From positions 33,622-97,621 of the forward strand of contig NZ_JOFX01000023.1 of NCBI RefSeq assembly GCF_000719345.1: a stretch of 64,000 nucleotides of DNA, given 5' to 3'. Source of the DNA: Streptomyces sp. NRRL F-2664 (GTDB lineage: Bacteria > Actinomycetota > Actinomycetes > Streptomycetales > Streptomycetaceae). The translations under genes and the position numbers were made by a program. The notes beneath the pieces are model-generated. The model worked only from the letters and a program-made list of their open reading frames with translations, had not been told where the DNA came from and made no database searches. Of the stretch, positions 1-7,814 are shown one piece after another (position 1 is the stretch's first letter; the number at the start of each line of letters is the position of its first letter).

Positions 1-55
1 GCCGTGCCGGGCCCGGCTGCGGGCCGGACCTGCGGAGACGAAGGGGATGGAAGGG

Positions 56-1087
56 ATGACGTTGCAGCCGCCCGTCGAGCCGATGCTCGCCCACGCCGTG
101 GAATCGGTCCCCGGCACCGCCTCCATCGGCGAGCTGGCCTACGAGCAGAAGTTCGACGGCTACCGCGCCCTGCTCTTCACCCCCACCCGGGCGGGAGGCG
201 GGCTCCTGGTGCAGACCCGGCGCGGTGTGCAGATCCAGGACCACTTCCCCGACCTCGTCGCAGCAGCGGGACAGCTCCCGGACGGCCTGGTACTCGACGG
301 GGAACTCGTCGTCTGGGACCCCAAGGATCACCGCTTCTCCTTCGAGGGGCTCCAGCGTCGCACCGCCGCCCGCGGACGCACCGCCCGGCGGGGGCTCGCC
401 CAGTCCCTGCCGGCCTTCTTCATCGCCTTCGACATCCTCCAGCAGGACGGGATCGAGCTCCTGCGCCACCCGTACCGGCAGCGCCGGCTGCGGCTCGAAG
501 CCCTCTTCGCCGACCACAGGCTGTCCGCGCCCTGGACGCTGTGCCCCATGACGACCGACCTGGTCAGGGCGGAGAAGTGGCTCGAAACCCAGCCGGAACC
601 CTCCGGCGTCGAAGGCATCGTGGTCAAAGCCCTGAACCAGCCCTACCATCCCGGGCACAGGGGGTGGTACAAACTCCGCCGCCGCGACACCACCGAGGCG
701 ATCATCGGCGCGATCACCGGCACACCCATACGCCCCCAGCTCCTCCTGCTCGGCCGCCGCGACCCGCAGGGTTTCCTCCGCCCCGTGGGCCGCACCGGCC
801 CCCTGCGGGCCGAGGACGCCCGTCTGGTCGGCGGCAACCTCACCGCGGCCGCTCCGGAGCACCCCTGGACGGGCATGCGCTTCGTCTCGGCCCGTGGCAG
901 CCGAGCCGCCCTGAAGGTGACGCTCGTCAGTCCCGACCTCGTCGCGGAGATCAGCGCGGACGCCGCCGTCGACCAAGGCGGCGTCTACCGGCATCCGGTG
1001 CGCTTCAAGCGGCTGCGCCTGGACGTGACGACCGAGGAGGTCGCCCTGTACACGGCGACCGGGGCGCAGGAGTACCCGGAGCCGTGA
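56..1087 (+). CDS. ATP-dependent DNA ligase, short form
   Basis: ATP-dependent DNA ligases seal nicks through a lysyl-AMP intermediate. The nucleotidyltransferase motif I is visible as KFDGYRAL (Lys32 with this start), followed by LDGELVVWD (motif III-like), FDIL and VEGIVVK (motif IV/V-like). After that comes a C-terminal OB-fold-like segment. At about 343 residues it is the size of a stand-alone ligase domain (LigC-like, or the ligase part of LigD) without polymerase or nuclease domains. An alternative ATG lies at 47, but AAGGGG at 41-46 is well spaced only for the ATG at 56. No Ku or polymerase gene is visible nearby, so a role in end joining is only an inference. Confidence 0.9.
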   Translation: MTLQPPVEPMLAHAVESVPGTASIGELAYEQKFDGYRALLFTPTRAGGGLLVQTRRGVQIQDHFPDLVAAAGQLPDGLVLDGELVVWDPKDHRFSFEGLQRRTAARGRTARRGLAQSLPAFFIAFDILQQDGIELLRHPYRQRRLRLEALFADHRLSAPWTLCPMTTDLVRAEKWLETQPEPSGVEGIVVKALNQPYHPGHRGWYKLRRRDTTEAIIGAITGTPIRPQLLLLGRRDPQGFLRPVGRTGPLRAEDARLVGGNLTAAAPEHPWTGMRFVSARGSRAALKVTLVSPDLVAEISADAAVDQGGVYRHPVRFKRLRLDVTTEEVALYTATGAQEYPEP

Positions 1088-1213
1088 GCGCTGGGCGGTG
1101 CCGTGGCGGGCGCAGCGACGACGACCCGGCCCGCCGCCCGGTCGAGCGGTTGAAAGGGCGCAGAACGGACAGGTGCCTGGTCCAGCACATGAACGGAGGA
1201 AGGGAGCCCCGCC

Positions 1214-1501
1214 ATGCCTGACCCCCAGGACAGGAACGACGGTCGGTCACCTCTGGAACGGGTGACCGGAGAGAACGACGTGTCCCCCCAGGAGGAGCGG
1301 GAGCGCGGCACGTCACCGGCGGAGGGCAAGGGCCGGATCCAGGAGGCGGCCCAGAAGGTCAAGGACGCCGCCAAAGAGGCGCTGGGCACCGGAAAGCGGG
1401 AAGCGACGGAAGCCACCCCGGAGGCCCGGGAGGTGCTGCGGGAGCGGGGTGCGGCGCCCGAGCGCGGACGGTCGCCCGAGGGCCCCGGCGGGGCGGGCTG
1501 A
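1214..1501 (+). CDS. small hydrophilic CsbD-like protein
   Basis: A 95-residue, very polar protein rich in Glu, Arg, Lys and Ala, with no hydrophobic segment. The middle (GKGRIQEAAQKVKDAAKEA) is a Lys/Ala-rich amphipathic stretch similar in style to CsbD/LEA-like stress proteins. The tails are Pro/Gly-rich and probably disordered. A clear ribosome site (GGAGGAAGG near 1195) supports the ATG. Family assignment is tentative; translation itself looks likely. Confidence 0.6.
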   Translation: MPDPQDRNDGRSPLERVTGENDVSPQEERERGTSPAEGKGRIQEAAQKVKDAAKEALGTGKREATEATPEAREVLRERGAAPERGRSPEGPGGAG

Positions 1502-1703
1502 GCAGGCGTTCCCCGGTGGGGCGGGTCGGCCGCCGGCCCCCGCGGGGCGGCCGCCCGGCTCCGGCCGGCGCTACCGCCGAGTGACAGCCGCCCCCGCGCG
1601 GCGAACCGGCCCCGGCACGCCGCAGGTGCGTACCGGGGCCGACCCGTGCCCCGCCGCCGCAGTCCCGGCCGTGCGGTCGGACTCATTCGTTCGGGTGAGG
1701 ACC

Positions 1704-1730
1704 CAATCCGCCGGCCGGCGGTAGCCGAAT
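1704..1730 (+). promoter_or_regulatory. SigK-like ECF promoter, probably leaderless
   Basis: CAATCC (1704-1709) and CCGAAT (1725-1730) are separated by 15 bp and sit just upstream of the GTG at 1738. They resemble the CCATCC / CCGAAT promoter reported for the mycobacterial SigK regulon, which also contains fasciclin (MPT70/MPT83) genes and a molybdopterin oxidoreductase. The first match is 5 of 6 and the second 6 of 6; the spacer is one base short. Transcription would start at or next to the GTG, and there is no Shine-Dalgarno site, so the mRNA may be leaderless. Confidence 0.5.
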
Positions 1731-1737
1731 CCCCTGT

Positions 1738-3393
1738 GTGAGCACCTTCCGCACCACCCTGACCCGTGTCGGCCCCGGGGCGCTGTCCGGCCTGCTGGCC
1801 GCATGCACCGCGCTGGCGGTGGCCGTGCTGACCGCGGCCCTCGTGCGGCCCGCGGCCGCGCCGGTGACGGTGGTGGGTGGCGCGGTCGTCGACCGGACCC
1901 CCGCAGCGGTGAAGGACTTCGCGATCCGCACGTTCGGAGAGGACGACAAGGTCGCCCTCCGACTCGGCATCCTCGTCCTGCTGGGACTGTTTGCGGTCGC
2001 CCTCGGCGTCCTCGCCCGGTGGTACCCCGGCGCAGCGACGGCCGGCGTGCTGCTGTTCGGGCTCGTCGGCGCGGCTGCCGCCCTGAGCCGGCCCGACAGC
2101 GCCGGGCCCGAGGACGTTCTGCCCTCCGCCGCCGGCGCAGGGGCGGGCGCACTCGCCCTGCACGTCCTTGCGGGCCGAGCCCGCCTCCTCGGCTCGCCCG
2201 GCCCCCGGGGCGGCGGCCGGAGCCGGCGGGAGTTCCTCACCGCGGCCGCCGCCACCGCGGCCGCGGCGGCCACCGCCGGAGCGATGGGCCAGGTCCTGAC
2301 CGGGCAGCGCGGCCGGGGCGCCGCCGCCTCCCGCGCCGCTCTCGCGCTCCCCGCACCGGCTTCCCCCGCCCCCGTACTCGCCTCCGGCGTCCAGCTCGAC
2401 GTGCCCGGGATCAGCGCTTTCACCACCCCCGTACGGGACTTCTACCGTGTCGACACCGCCCTGTCCGTCCCGCGTCTCGATGCCGCCGCCTGGCGGCTGC
2501 GCCTCCACGGCAAAGGCGTCGCGCGGCCCCGTACCTACACCCTCGACGAACTCCTGGCCCGGCCGCTGATCGAACGCGACATCACCCTGACCTGCGTATC
2601 GAACGAGGTCGGAGGCCCCTACCTCGGTACCGCCCGCTGGCTCGGCGTGCCCCTGGCCGCCCTCCTGCGCGAAGCCGGTGTCCGGGCGCCGTCGCAGGGC
2701 GGCCGGGCCGACCAGCTGGTCGCCCGGTCCGTGGACGGCATGACCCTCGGCTCGCCCGTCGAGGACGTCATGGACGGCCGCGCCGCGATGCTCGCCGTCG
2801 GGATGAACGGCGAACCCCTGCCGTTCCGGCACGGCTTCCCCGTCCGGATGCTCGTACCGGGCCTGTACGGGTACGTGTCGGCCTGCAAGTGGATCACCGA
2901 CATCGAGCTCACCACCTTCGACGCCTACGACCCGTACTGGGTGAAACGCGCGTGGGCCCGCCGTGCCCCGGTCAAGACGCAGTCCCGCATCGACACACCC
3001 AAGCCCTTCGCGCGCCCCGCCGCCGGCCCGGTGACCGTCGCCGGCGTCGCTTGGGCCCAAGGCCGCGGCATCAGCCGCGTCGAGGTCCGCATCGACGACG
3101 GCCCCTGGCAGGACGCGACCCTCGCCGCGGCAGCGGGCGTCGACACCTGGCGCCAGTGGTCGTACCGCTGGCAGGCCGCCGCCGGCGGGCACACGATCAC
3201 CGTCCGCGCCACCGACGGCACCGGCCAGGTCCAGGCCGAGCAGCGCGCCCGGACGATCCCCGACGGAGCGAGCGGCTGGCACAGCGTCTTCGTCACCGTC
3301 CCCGAGACCCCGGCCCGGCCCGCTTCAGGGCCGGTCCGGCAGCACCACCCTTTCGCACCCTCAACCGAACAGAAGCTCAAGGGGAGCAACTGA
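1738..3393 (+). CDS. membrane-anchored molybdopterin-dependent oxidoreductase (sulfite oxidase-like)
   Basis: A 551-residue protein. The N-terminus carries about three to four transmembrane helices (residues ~10-150). A Tat-like SRREFL motif (residues 162-167) and an Ala-rich hydrophobic stretch follow, suggesting the catalytic part is exported. Residues ~220-410 form an oxidoreductase molybdopterin-binding domain with the LTCVSNEVGG motif; Cys286 is the likely molybdenum ligand. The C-terminus (~430-540) is the Ig-like Mo-co dimerisation domain. The GTG start has no Shine-Dalgarno site but lies directly behind a SigK-like -10 element. The stop is 2 bp from the fasciclin gene, so the two form an operon. 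Confidence 0.9.
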   Translation: MSTFRTTLTRVGPGALSGLLAACTALAVAVLTAALVRPAAAPVTVVGGAVVDRTPAAVKDFAIRTFGEDDKVALRLGILVLLGLFAVALGVLARWYPGAATAGVLLFGLVGAAAALSRPDSAGPEDVLPSAAGAGAGALALHVLAGRARLLGSPGPRGGGRSRREFLTAAAATAAAAATAGAMGQVLTGQRGRGAAASRAALALPAPASPAPVLASGVQLDVPGISAFTTPVRDFYRVDTALSVPRLDAAAWRLRLHGKGVARPRTYTLDELLARPLIERDITLTCVSNEVGGPYLGTARWLGVPLAALLREAGVRAPSQGGRADQLVARSVDGMTLGSPVEDVMDGRAAMLAVGMNGEPLPFRHGFPVRMLVPGLYGYVSACKWITDIELTTFDAYDPYWVKRAWARRAPVKTQSRIDTPKPFARPAAGPVTVAGVAWAQGRGISRVEVRIDDGPWQDATLAAAAGVDTWRQWSYRWQAAAGGHTITVRATDGTGQVQAEQRARTIPDGASGWHSVFVTVPETPARPASGPVRQHHPFAPSTEQKLKGSN

Positions 3394-3395
3394 TC

Positions 3396-4046
3396 ATGAG
3401 CAACAGCATGAAGATCCGCCGTACCGCGATCGCCGTCGCCGCAGCCGCCCTGCTGCCGTTCACGCTCGCCGCCTGTTCCGACTCGGGCGACACCAAGGCA
3501 GCGCCCTCCGCGGCCGCCGGCGACGAGGGCAAGACCGGCGCGAGCACCCCGATGGCCGACGCGACGGCCGCCGACGAGCCCTTCGGCCCGGCCTGCGCCA
3601 GCGTGCCGAAGGAAGGCCCGGGGTCCTTCGAAGGCATGGCCAAGGACCCCGTCGCCACCGCCGCCTCCAACAACCCGGCGCTGTCCACCCTGGTCGCCGC
3701 GGTCGAGCAGGCCGGCCTGGTCGACACCTTGAACAACGCCAAGGACATCACCGTCTTCGCACCGACCAACGACGCCTTCGCGAAGATCCCGAAGGCAGAC
3801 CTCGACAAGGTCCTCGCCGACAAGGCCGCCCTCACCAACATCCTGACCTACCACGTCGTCGGCCAGAAGCTCACCCCGGAGCAGCTGGAGAACGGCTCCT
3901 TCGAAACCCTCCAGAAGGGCACGGTCACCACGGCCGGCTCCGGTGAGTCCTACAAGGTCAACGGCACCTCCGCCGTCGTCTGCGGGAACGTCAAGACGGC
4001 CAACGCCAACGTCTACATCGTCGACACCGTCCTGATGCCCAAGTAG
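3396..4046 (+). CDS. fasciclin-domain lipoprotein (MPT70/MPT83-like)
   Basis: A 216-residue secreted lipoprotein. A signal peptide ends in a lipobox LAAC (Cys27). A Gly/Ala/Thr-rich linker follows, then one FAS1 domain (~75-216) with the typical FAPTNDAF and LTYHVVG-like blocks and C-terminal VYIVDTVLMPK. Two further Cys residues flank the domain, as in mycobacterial MPT70/MPT83. AAGGGGAGC at 3379-3387 is the ribosome site. It is translated from the same transcript as the molybdopterin oxidoreductase, an association also seen in the mycobacterial SigK regulon. Likely an envelope adhesion or redox-linked protein; exact function unknown. Confidence 0.92.
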   Translation: MSNSMKIRRTAIAVAAAALLPFTLAACSDSGDTKAAPSAAAGDEGKTGASTPMADATAADEPFGPACASVPKEGPGSFEGMAKDPVATAASNNPALSTLVAAVEQAGLVDTLNNAKDITVFAPTNDAFAKIPKADLDKVLADKAALTNILTYHVVGQKLTPEQLENGSFETLQKGTVTTAGSGESYKVNGTSAVVCGNVKTANANVYIVDTVLMPK

Positions 4047-4075
4047 CCGGCGCCCCGAGCGGCCGGCAACGTCCG

Positions 4076-4110
4076 GTGGCCCTGCCCTTCTGCGACGGGG
4101 GCAGGGCCAC
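4076..4110 (+). terminator. hairpin terminator after fasciclin gene
   Basis: A perfect 12-bp stem (GTGGCCCTGCCC at 4076-4087 with its complement at 4099-4110) with an 11-nt loop, 29 bp after the fasciclin stop codon. No U-tract follows, as is usual in high-GC actinobacteria. Confidence 0.8.
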
Positions 4111-4139
4111 CCACCCCGCTCCGTGATCCGCGGGGCGGC

Positions 4140-4191
4140 GCAGTGCTCACGCCGTCAGCGCTTGAGAGGGCGCCGACGGCGTGAGCACTGC
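4140..4191. repeat. perfect 17-bp inverted repeat
   Basis: Left arm GCAGTGCTCACGCCGTC (4140-4156) and its exact complement (4175-4191) enclose an 18-nt loop. It lies only 30 bp after the previous terminator. It may be a second terminator, acting on leftward transcription, or a mobile-element end; the sequence alone does not decide. Confidence 0.6.
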
Positions 4192-4845
4192 CCTCCTTCC
4201 GATAGGTATCCGGCTAGAAGCGGCCGAGGACTCACATGTGACGGCCTGGACCCCCGTGTACCGAGCGCGGACGTCTGCCGTCCTTCGCGGCGGGCCAGTC
4301 GAGCTCCCAGCCGGGCCGGTGGCCGCAGGCGCCCCAGCCGTCCGGGCGCCCGTGGGGGATCGAGTCCGGCCTCGGCCGCGGGGCGGGCGGCGTCGTCGTG
4401 CTCGTGGACCGTGTGCTTCTTGAGCGCCGAGCGGGCGGCCGGGGCCACAGACCTGTCGGGGAGCCGGGAGGGGAACGGCAGGAACTGGGCGCCGTTGACG
4501 GTGGTGTACTGCAGGGCCTGGCGGGGCCAGAGCCGGGCGGCGTTCATCGTGCCGCGGTCGCGTAGGGCCAGGGGGTGCGAGCGGCGTGGTACGCCTTCGC
4601 GGTCTCGGACATGGGCATCAGCGGGTCTCCCTCGGCGTGCCGGTCGGGTCAGAGGTCGAGCCGGATCGTGAGGGTGCTGCGGCGGTCGCCGTAGTCGCGG
4701 CGGGTTGTGGACGGTGCGGCGGTGCGCGGCGAGGCCGGCCGCGCCGACTGGTGAAGAGGCAGCGTTGTTACCCCGGGCTCAGGCGGGCTTGACGATCGGC
4801 AGCTCGAAGAACGGATGTCGCACCCAGGTGGCAGGGTGCTTGACC
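4192..4845. other. gap with degenerate minus-strand coding traces
   Basis: No intact gene is supported here. The minus strand shows short protein-like runs in different frames (for example RDYGDRRSTLTIRLDL ending near 4652, and LQYTTVNGAQFLPFPSRLPD near 4500) broken by frame changes. This suggests one or two decayed genes; the first run could be the end of a TauD-type dioxygenase but is too short to claim. Confidence 0.35.
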
Positions 4846-5418
4846 ATGTACATGCACGAGTTTTGGAGCGTCATCGAAACGGCACGCTCGGCTGCCACGG
4901 CGGACAAAACCTTCTCCGAGGCCCTGGTCGACGAGTTGGCCAGCCGCCCCCAGGTCGACATCCTCAGCTACCAGGAACGATTCGACGAGGTACATGAGGC
5001 GGTGTACCGATGGGACATGTGGGCCGCTGCCTATCTCATCGGCGGCGGATGCTCGGACGACAGCTTCATGGACTTCCGGGCCGGTCTGATCGCCCTGGGC
5101 CGTGACTGGTTTGAGAAAGCAGCTGCCTGCCCGGACAGCCTCGCCGGACACCCCGCAGTGATCGACGCGGTCCGTGCTCAGCACGGCGAGGCCATTTTCG
5201 ACGAGGATGCCAACTACGCGGCCAGCTGTGCATTCGAGCGCCTTACCGGCAACGACCACGCCTTCTACGAGGCCTGGGACGCATACAAGCCCCCCAACGA
5301 AAGACGCGGACAGGCCGGTGAGGACATGGGTGAAGACTTCGACTTTGACGACCCCGAAGAGATGCGGCGCCGTCTCCCACGGCTCTCCGCCCTCTACCTG
5401 TACGACGGCGCTCACTGA
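4846..5418 (+). CDS. DUF4240 domain protein
   Basis: A 190-residue soluble protein starting MYMHEFWSVIETARSA and continuing with the features of DUF4240: an N-terminal FW..IE.A block, WDMWAAAYLIGGGCSDDSFMDF in the middle, GRDWFEKA, and an acidic C-terminus (FDFDDPEEMRRRLPRL). The biochemical role of the family is unknown; members are common in actinobacteria, often near toxin or immunity genes. GCAGGG at 4831-4836 favours ATG 4846 over 4852. A hairpin terminator follows at 5538. Confidence 0.85.
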   Translation: MYMHEFWSVIETARSAATADKTFSEALVDELASRPQVDILSYQERFDEVHEAVYRWDMWAAAYLIGGGCSDDSFMDFRAGLIALGRDWFEKAAACPDSLAGHPAVIDAVRAQHGEAIFDEDANYAASCAFERLTGNDHAFYEAWDAYKPPNERRGQAGEDMGEDFDFDDPEEMRRRLPRLSALYLYDGAH

Positions 5419-5537
5419 ACAGCAGGCGGAACCTGGCTGGGAACAGTCAGCCCGGGCATGGGATGCGCCGCCGGACCATCCTCATACGCGCTGATCAGCA
5501 ATTTTCCTCGGTGCCCAGGACCTACCATCCCTCCCAG

Positions 5538-5566
5538 CGGCCCCGTCGGCTCTGTCGACGGGGCCG
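5538..5566 (+). terminator. hairpin terminator downstream of DUF4240 gene
   Basis: An 11-bp perfect stem (CGGCCCCGTCG at 5538-5548, complement at 5556-5566) with a 7-nt loop, followed by ACTTGGTTCC, a weak T-containing tail. Confidence 0.75.
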
Positions 5567-5985
5567 ACTTGGTTCCCGGTGCAGCTGTGGCGCGTTGGTG
5601 ACGAGCCACGCTTGCCCAGCGCTACTCCAGCTGCTTCCTCATGTATCGCTGGACGGTTTCGGCCCGTCCGGGGCGGCTCGGCGGGCGAAGGAAATCCGTT
5701 GGCTGTCGGTGTTCCCTGCTGGAACGATCCTGGGATGACTGACCACCGTGACGCCGTCCCCCGCCTGTGGGGTCGCCGGCGCTATGAGCGTCAGGGCGAG
5801 CCACTCGCCTGGGCGGAGGCGGTCCTGGAGGCCACCGGCCGCCCGCCGACCGCCGTCACCGCGGCGATGTCCGGCCGACTCGACGCCCTTGCTGATTCCC
5901 CATCGGACCGCGCATGGGGTCTGCTTGCCGGGAATCGGATCGCCATCAACGGAGTTGGTGGGGGTGAACCGTTATTGGAGGGGTC
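5567..5985 (+). other. gap; possible truncated reading frame from 5735
   Basis: A frame beginning at ATG 5735 reads protein-like for about 70 residues (WGRRRYERQGEPLAWAEAVL, then SGRLDALADSPSDRAWGLLA) and then enters the overlapping quinone reductase gene without ending naturally. I take it as a 5' relic of an unrecognised gene, not a functional CDS. The rest of the gap shows no feature except the quinone reductase ribosome site. Confidence 0.3.
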
Positions 5986-6996
5986 ATGCGAGCGATTCAG
6001 GTGCACGAAGTGGGCGGTCCCGAGGTGCTGCAGGAGGTCAAGCTGGACCAGCCGCGGCCGGGTCCGGGCGAGGCGCTTGTGGAGGTCGCCGCATCCGGGG
6101 TCAACTTCCTCGACGTCTACCACCGCGAAGGCCGGTACAGCCTCCCGCTGCCCTTCACCCCGGGCGCTGAGGGCGCCGGCACGGTCGTCGAAGTGGGACC
6201 CGGCGTCGCTGACGTCGCAGTCGGGGACCGGGTCGGTTGGGTGGAGATTCCCGGTACGTATGTCGAGCGGGCCGTCGTGGACTCCTCCCGGCTGGTGCCG
6301 CTGCCCGACGACATCGGCTTCGAGACAGCCGCCGCCGTGCTCCTCCAAGGCATGACCGCGCACTATCTCGTCAAGGACGCCTACCCGGTTCAGGGGGGCG
6401 ACACGGTGCTCGTGCATGCGGCTGCTGGTGGCATGGGGCTGCTTTTGACCCAGCTCATCACCCACCTCGGCGGCAGGGTGATCGGCACGACGTCGACCAC
6501 GGCGAAGGCCGAGCTGGCGAAGCGTGCCGGGGCCGCCGAGGTGCTCCTTTCCTCCGCAGTCGACGATCTCGCAGCCGAGGTGAAGCGGCTCAACGGCGGT
6601 CAGGGACTGCCGGTTGTCTTCGACGGCGTCGGCGCGCACACCTTCGATGCGAGCCTCGCCAGCCTGCGAACCCGCGGCCATCTCGTGCTCTTCGGCGCGG
6701 CAAGTGGTGCCGTGCCGCCATTTGATCCGATCCGGCTCGCCCACGGCGGTTCGCTGACCCTGATCCGGCCCAGCCTCGGGGACTTCATCGCCGATCGGTC
6801 CGAACTGCTCCGACGGGCCGCCGATGTGTTCGAGTGGGTGCGCTCGAAGGCACTTGAGGTCACCGTAACGGGCCGCTACGCACTGTCCGAGGCCGCCCAG
6901 GCCCACAGCGATCTGGAGGCTCGGCGTACCACCGGCAAGCTGCTCGTCGTACCCGATGCGGCCCCGATGGGACGCCGCGAGGAGACGCAGAGCTGA
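5986..6996 (+). CDS. zinc-independent quinone oxidoreductase (MDR family)
   Basis: A 336-residue NAD(P)H:quinone reductase / zeta-crystallin-like enzyme. The N-terminal GroES-like domain (MRAIQVHEVGGPEVL, PGEALVEVAASGVNFLDVYHREGRY) lacks structural zinc cysteines. The Rossmann domain has the nucleotide motif HAAAGGMGLLLTQL (around residues 140-153). The C-terminus (SEAAQAHSDLEARRTTGKLL) is typical of Qor proteins. GGAGGGG just before ATG 5986 is a good ribosome site. It probably reduces quinones or enones using NADPH; the substrate is unknown. It stands alone, with decayed DNA on both sides. Confidence 0.92.
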   Translation: MRAIQVHEVGGPEVLQEVKLDQPRPGPGEALVEVAASGVNFLDVYHREGRYSLPLPFTPGAEGAGTVVEVGPGVADVAVGDRVGWVEIPGTYVERAVVDSSRLVPLPDDIGFETAAAVLLQGMTAHYLVKDAYPVQGGDTVLVHAAAGGMGLLLTQLITHLGGRVIGTTSTTAKAELAKRAGAAEVLLSSAVDDLAAEVKRLNGGQGLPVVFDGVGAHTFDASLASLRTRGHLVLFGAASGAVPPFDPIRLAHGGSLTLIRPSLGDFIADRSELLRRAADVFEWVRSKALEVTVTGRYALSEAAQAHSDLEARRTTGKLLVVPDAAPMGRREETQS

Positions 6997-7220
6997 TCGC
7001 GGGCGACGACGTCCGGGATCTTGGAGACTGACGTGTCGAGGGCATGGCCGACCGGCATCGCGAAGATCCCCGACAGCCTCGCACTCAGCAGGTCAAGATC
7101 AAGTTCTGGCGGGTTTCTGGCGCATCTGGGTCATGCCCCTTCAAGATCCCTCAGCCGAGACCTGGCTCACCCGTCCACGACCTCCCGGGACAACACACCT
7201 AGTGACCTGAGTCGGAGGGC

Positions 7221-7310
7221 ATGAGTCGTCCGGGTCCGAAGGTTCGGCCGTTGTCGGTCACTGATGCCCAGCGGGGTGTGCTGAGGGTGGTTGCGTCGCC
7301 GGACGACGGC
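7221..7310 (+). pseudogene. IS630-type transposase N-terminal remnant
   Basis: The first 25 or so residues (MSRPGPKVRPLSVTDAQRGVLR) match the usual start of IS630-family transposases (MSRPGPKxxPLxLTxxQRxVLE). The following helix-turn-helix part is missing; the reading frame continues only as low-complexity sequence. The surrounding gap 6997-7492 holds nothing else I can support. Confidence 0.55.
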
Positions 7311-7492
7311 CCGGCCGGTCGGGATCCGGCCGCCCGGCGCGAAGGACGGGGCGAGGGCGTACCAGGCGGGGTTCCAGGCGTGGATGGAGTTTCGGGCAGG
7401 GCGATGTGTCCGGGCGTCCGCCCAGTAGCCGGGCCATGAGCCCGTACTGTCCGGGCGCCCGGCCCGCCGCTCCGTGCGTGCCCCGTGAACCG

Positions 7493-7535
7493 TTTGGCGG
7501 AGATTTGGGGAAACGATGGCGGCCCTCGCCAGGAT
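7493..7535 (+). promoter_or_regulatory. candidate SARP boxes and -10 for the peptide gene
   Basis: Three heptamers spaced exactly 11 bp apart: TTTGGCG (7493), TTTGGGG (7504) and the weaker GATGGCG (7515). Eight bases after the last one is CAGGAT (7530-7535), similar to a Streptomyces -10 TAGGAT. Direct heptamers on one helical face with the last one 8 bp from the -10 are the known architecture of SARP-activated promoters, and a SARP gene lies at 12117-13112. This is an inference from spacing; the heptamer consensus is not that of ActII-ORF4. Confidence 0.4.
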
Positions 7536-7575
7536 GGACACGTCCGCATCACCCACTGATGTGAAGGAGATTCCC

Positions 7576-7656
7576 ATGAAGAAGATCCAGGTCCGCAAGG
7601 CCGGTCCCGTCCGCCTGACCTCCTCGGCGTGCCAGGTCTACACCAACCCCAACTGA
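7576..7656 (+). CDS. 26-residue RiPP-like precursor peptide
   Basis: A short ORF with a strong ribosome site (GTGAAGGAG at 7561-7569, 6 nt from ATG). It encodes 26 residues: a basic N-terminal half beginning MKKIQVRKAG, then a C-terminal half rich in Ser, Thr and Asn with a single Cys (Cys19) and ending VYTNPN. It lacks a signal peptide and has the size and layout of a leader plus core. A large hairpin follows, and then a membrane protease with a PqqD-like peptide-binding N-terminus. I do not recognise the peptide family. A single Cys excludes an internal disulfide or lanthionine pair within one chain. Confidence 0.7.
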   Translation: MKKIQVRKAGPVRLTSSACQVYTNPN

Positions 7657-7698
7657 TCCTGGCTCAGGTGAGCCCCGGCATCTGAACGGCCGGGGCCC

Positions 7699-7760
7699 GG
7701 CGCCGTCGTGCCCCCGGACCGCCCGAGGCGACTCGGGCCGTCCGCCGGCACGACGGCGCC
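7699..7760 (+). terminator. long attenuator hairpin between peptide and protease genes
   Basis: A 62-nt near-perfect hairpin: 26 of 29 positions pair, made of a 14-bp outer stem (7699-7712 with 7747-7760), a 5-bp middle stem, and a 7-bp inner stem closed by a GCGA (GNRA) tetraloop at 7728-7731. It begins 42 nt after the peptide stop and ends 54 nt before the protease start. Such partial terminators are typical between RiPP precursor genes and their enzymes, where the peptide must be made in excess. Confidence 0.8.
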
Positions 7761-7814
7761 TCCCGGGCGGCGTCCGCCCGCAGCCGGTCAGGACCGCAAG
7801 CCGAGGGAGGCTCC

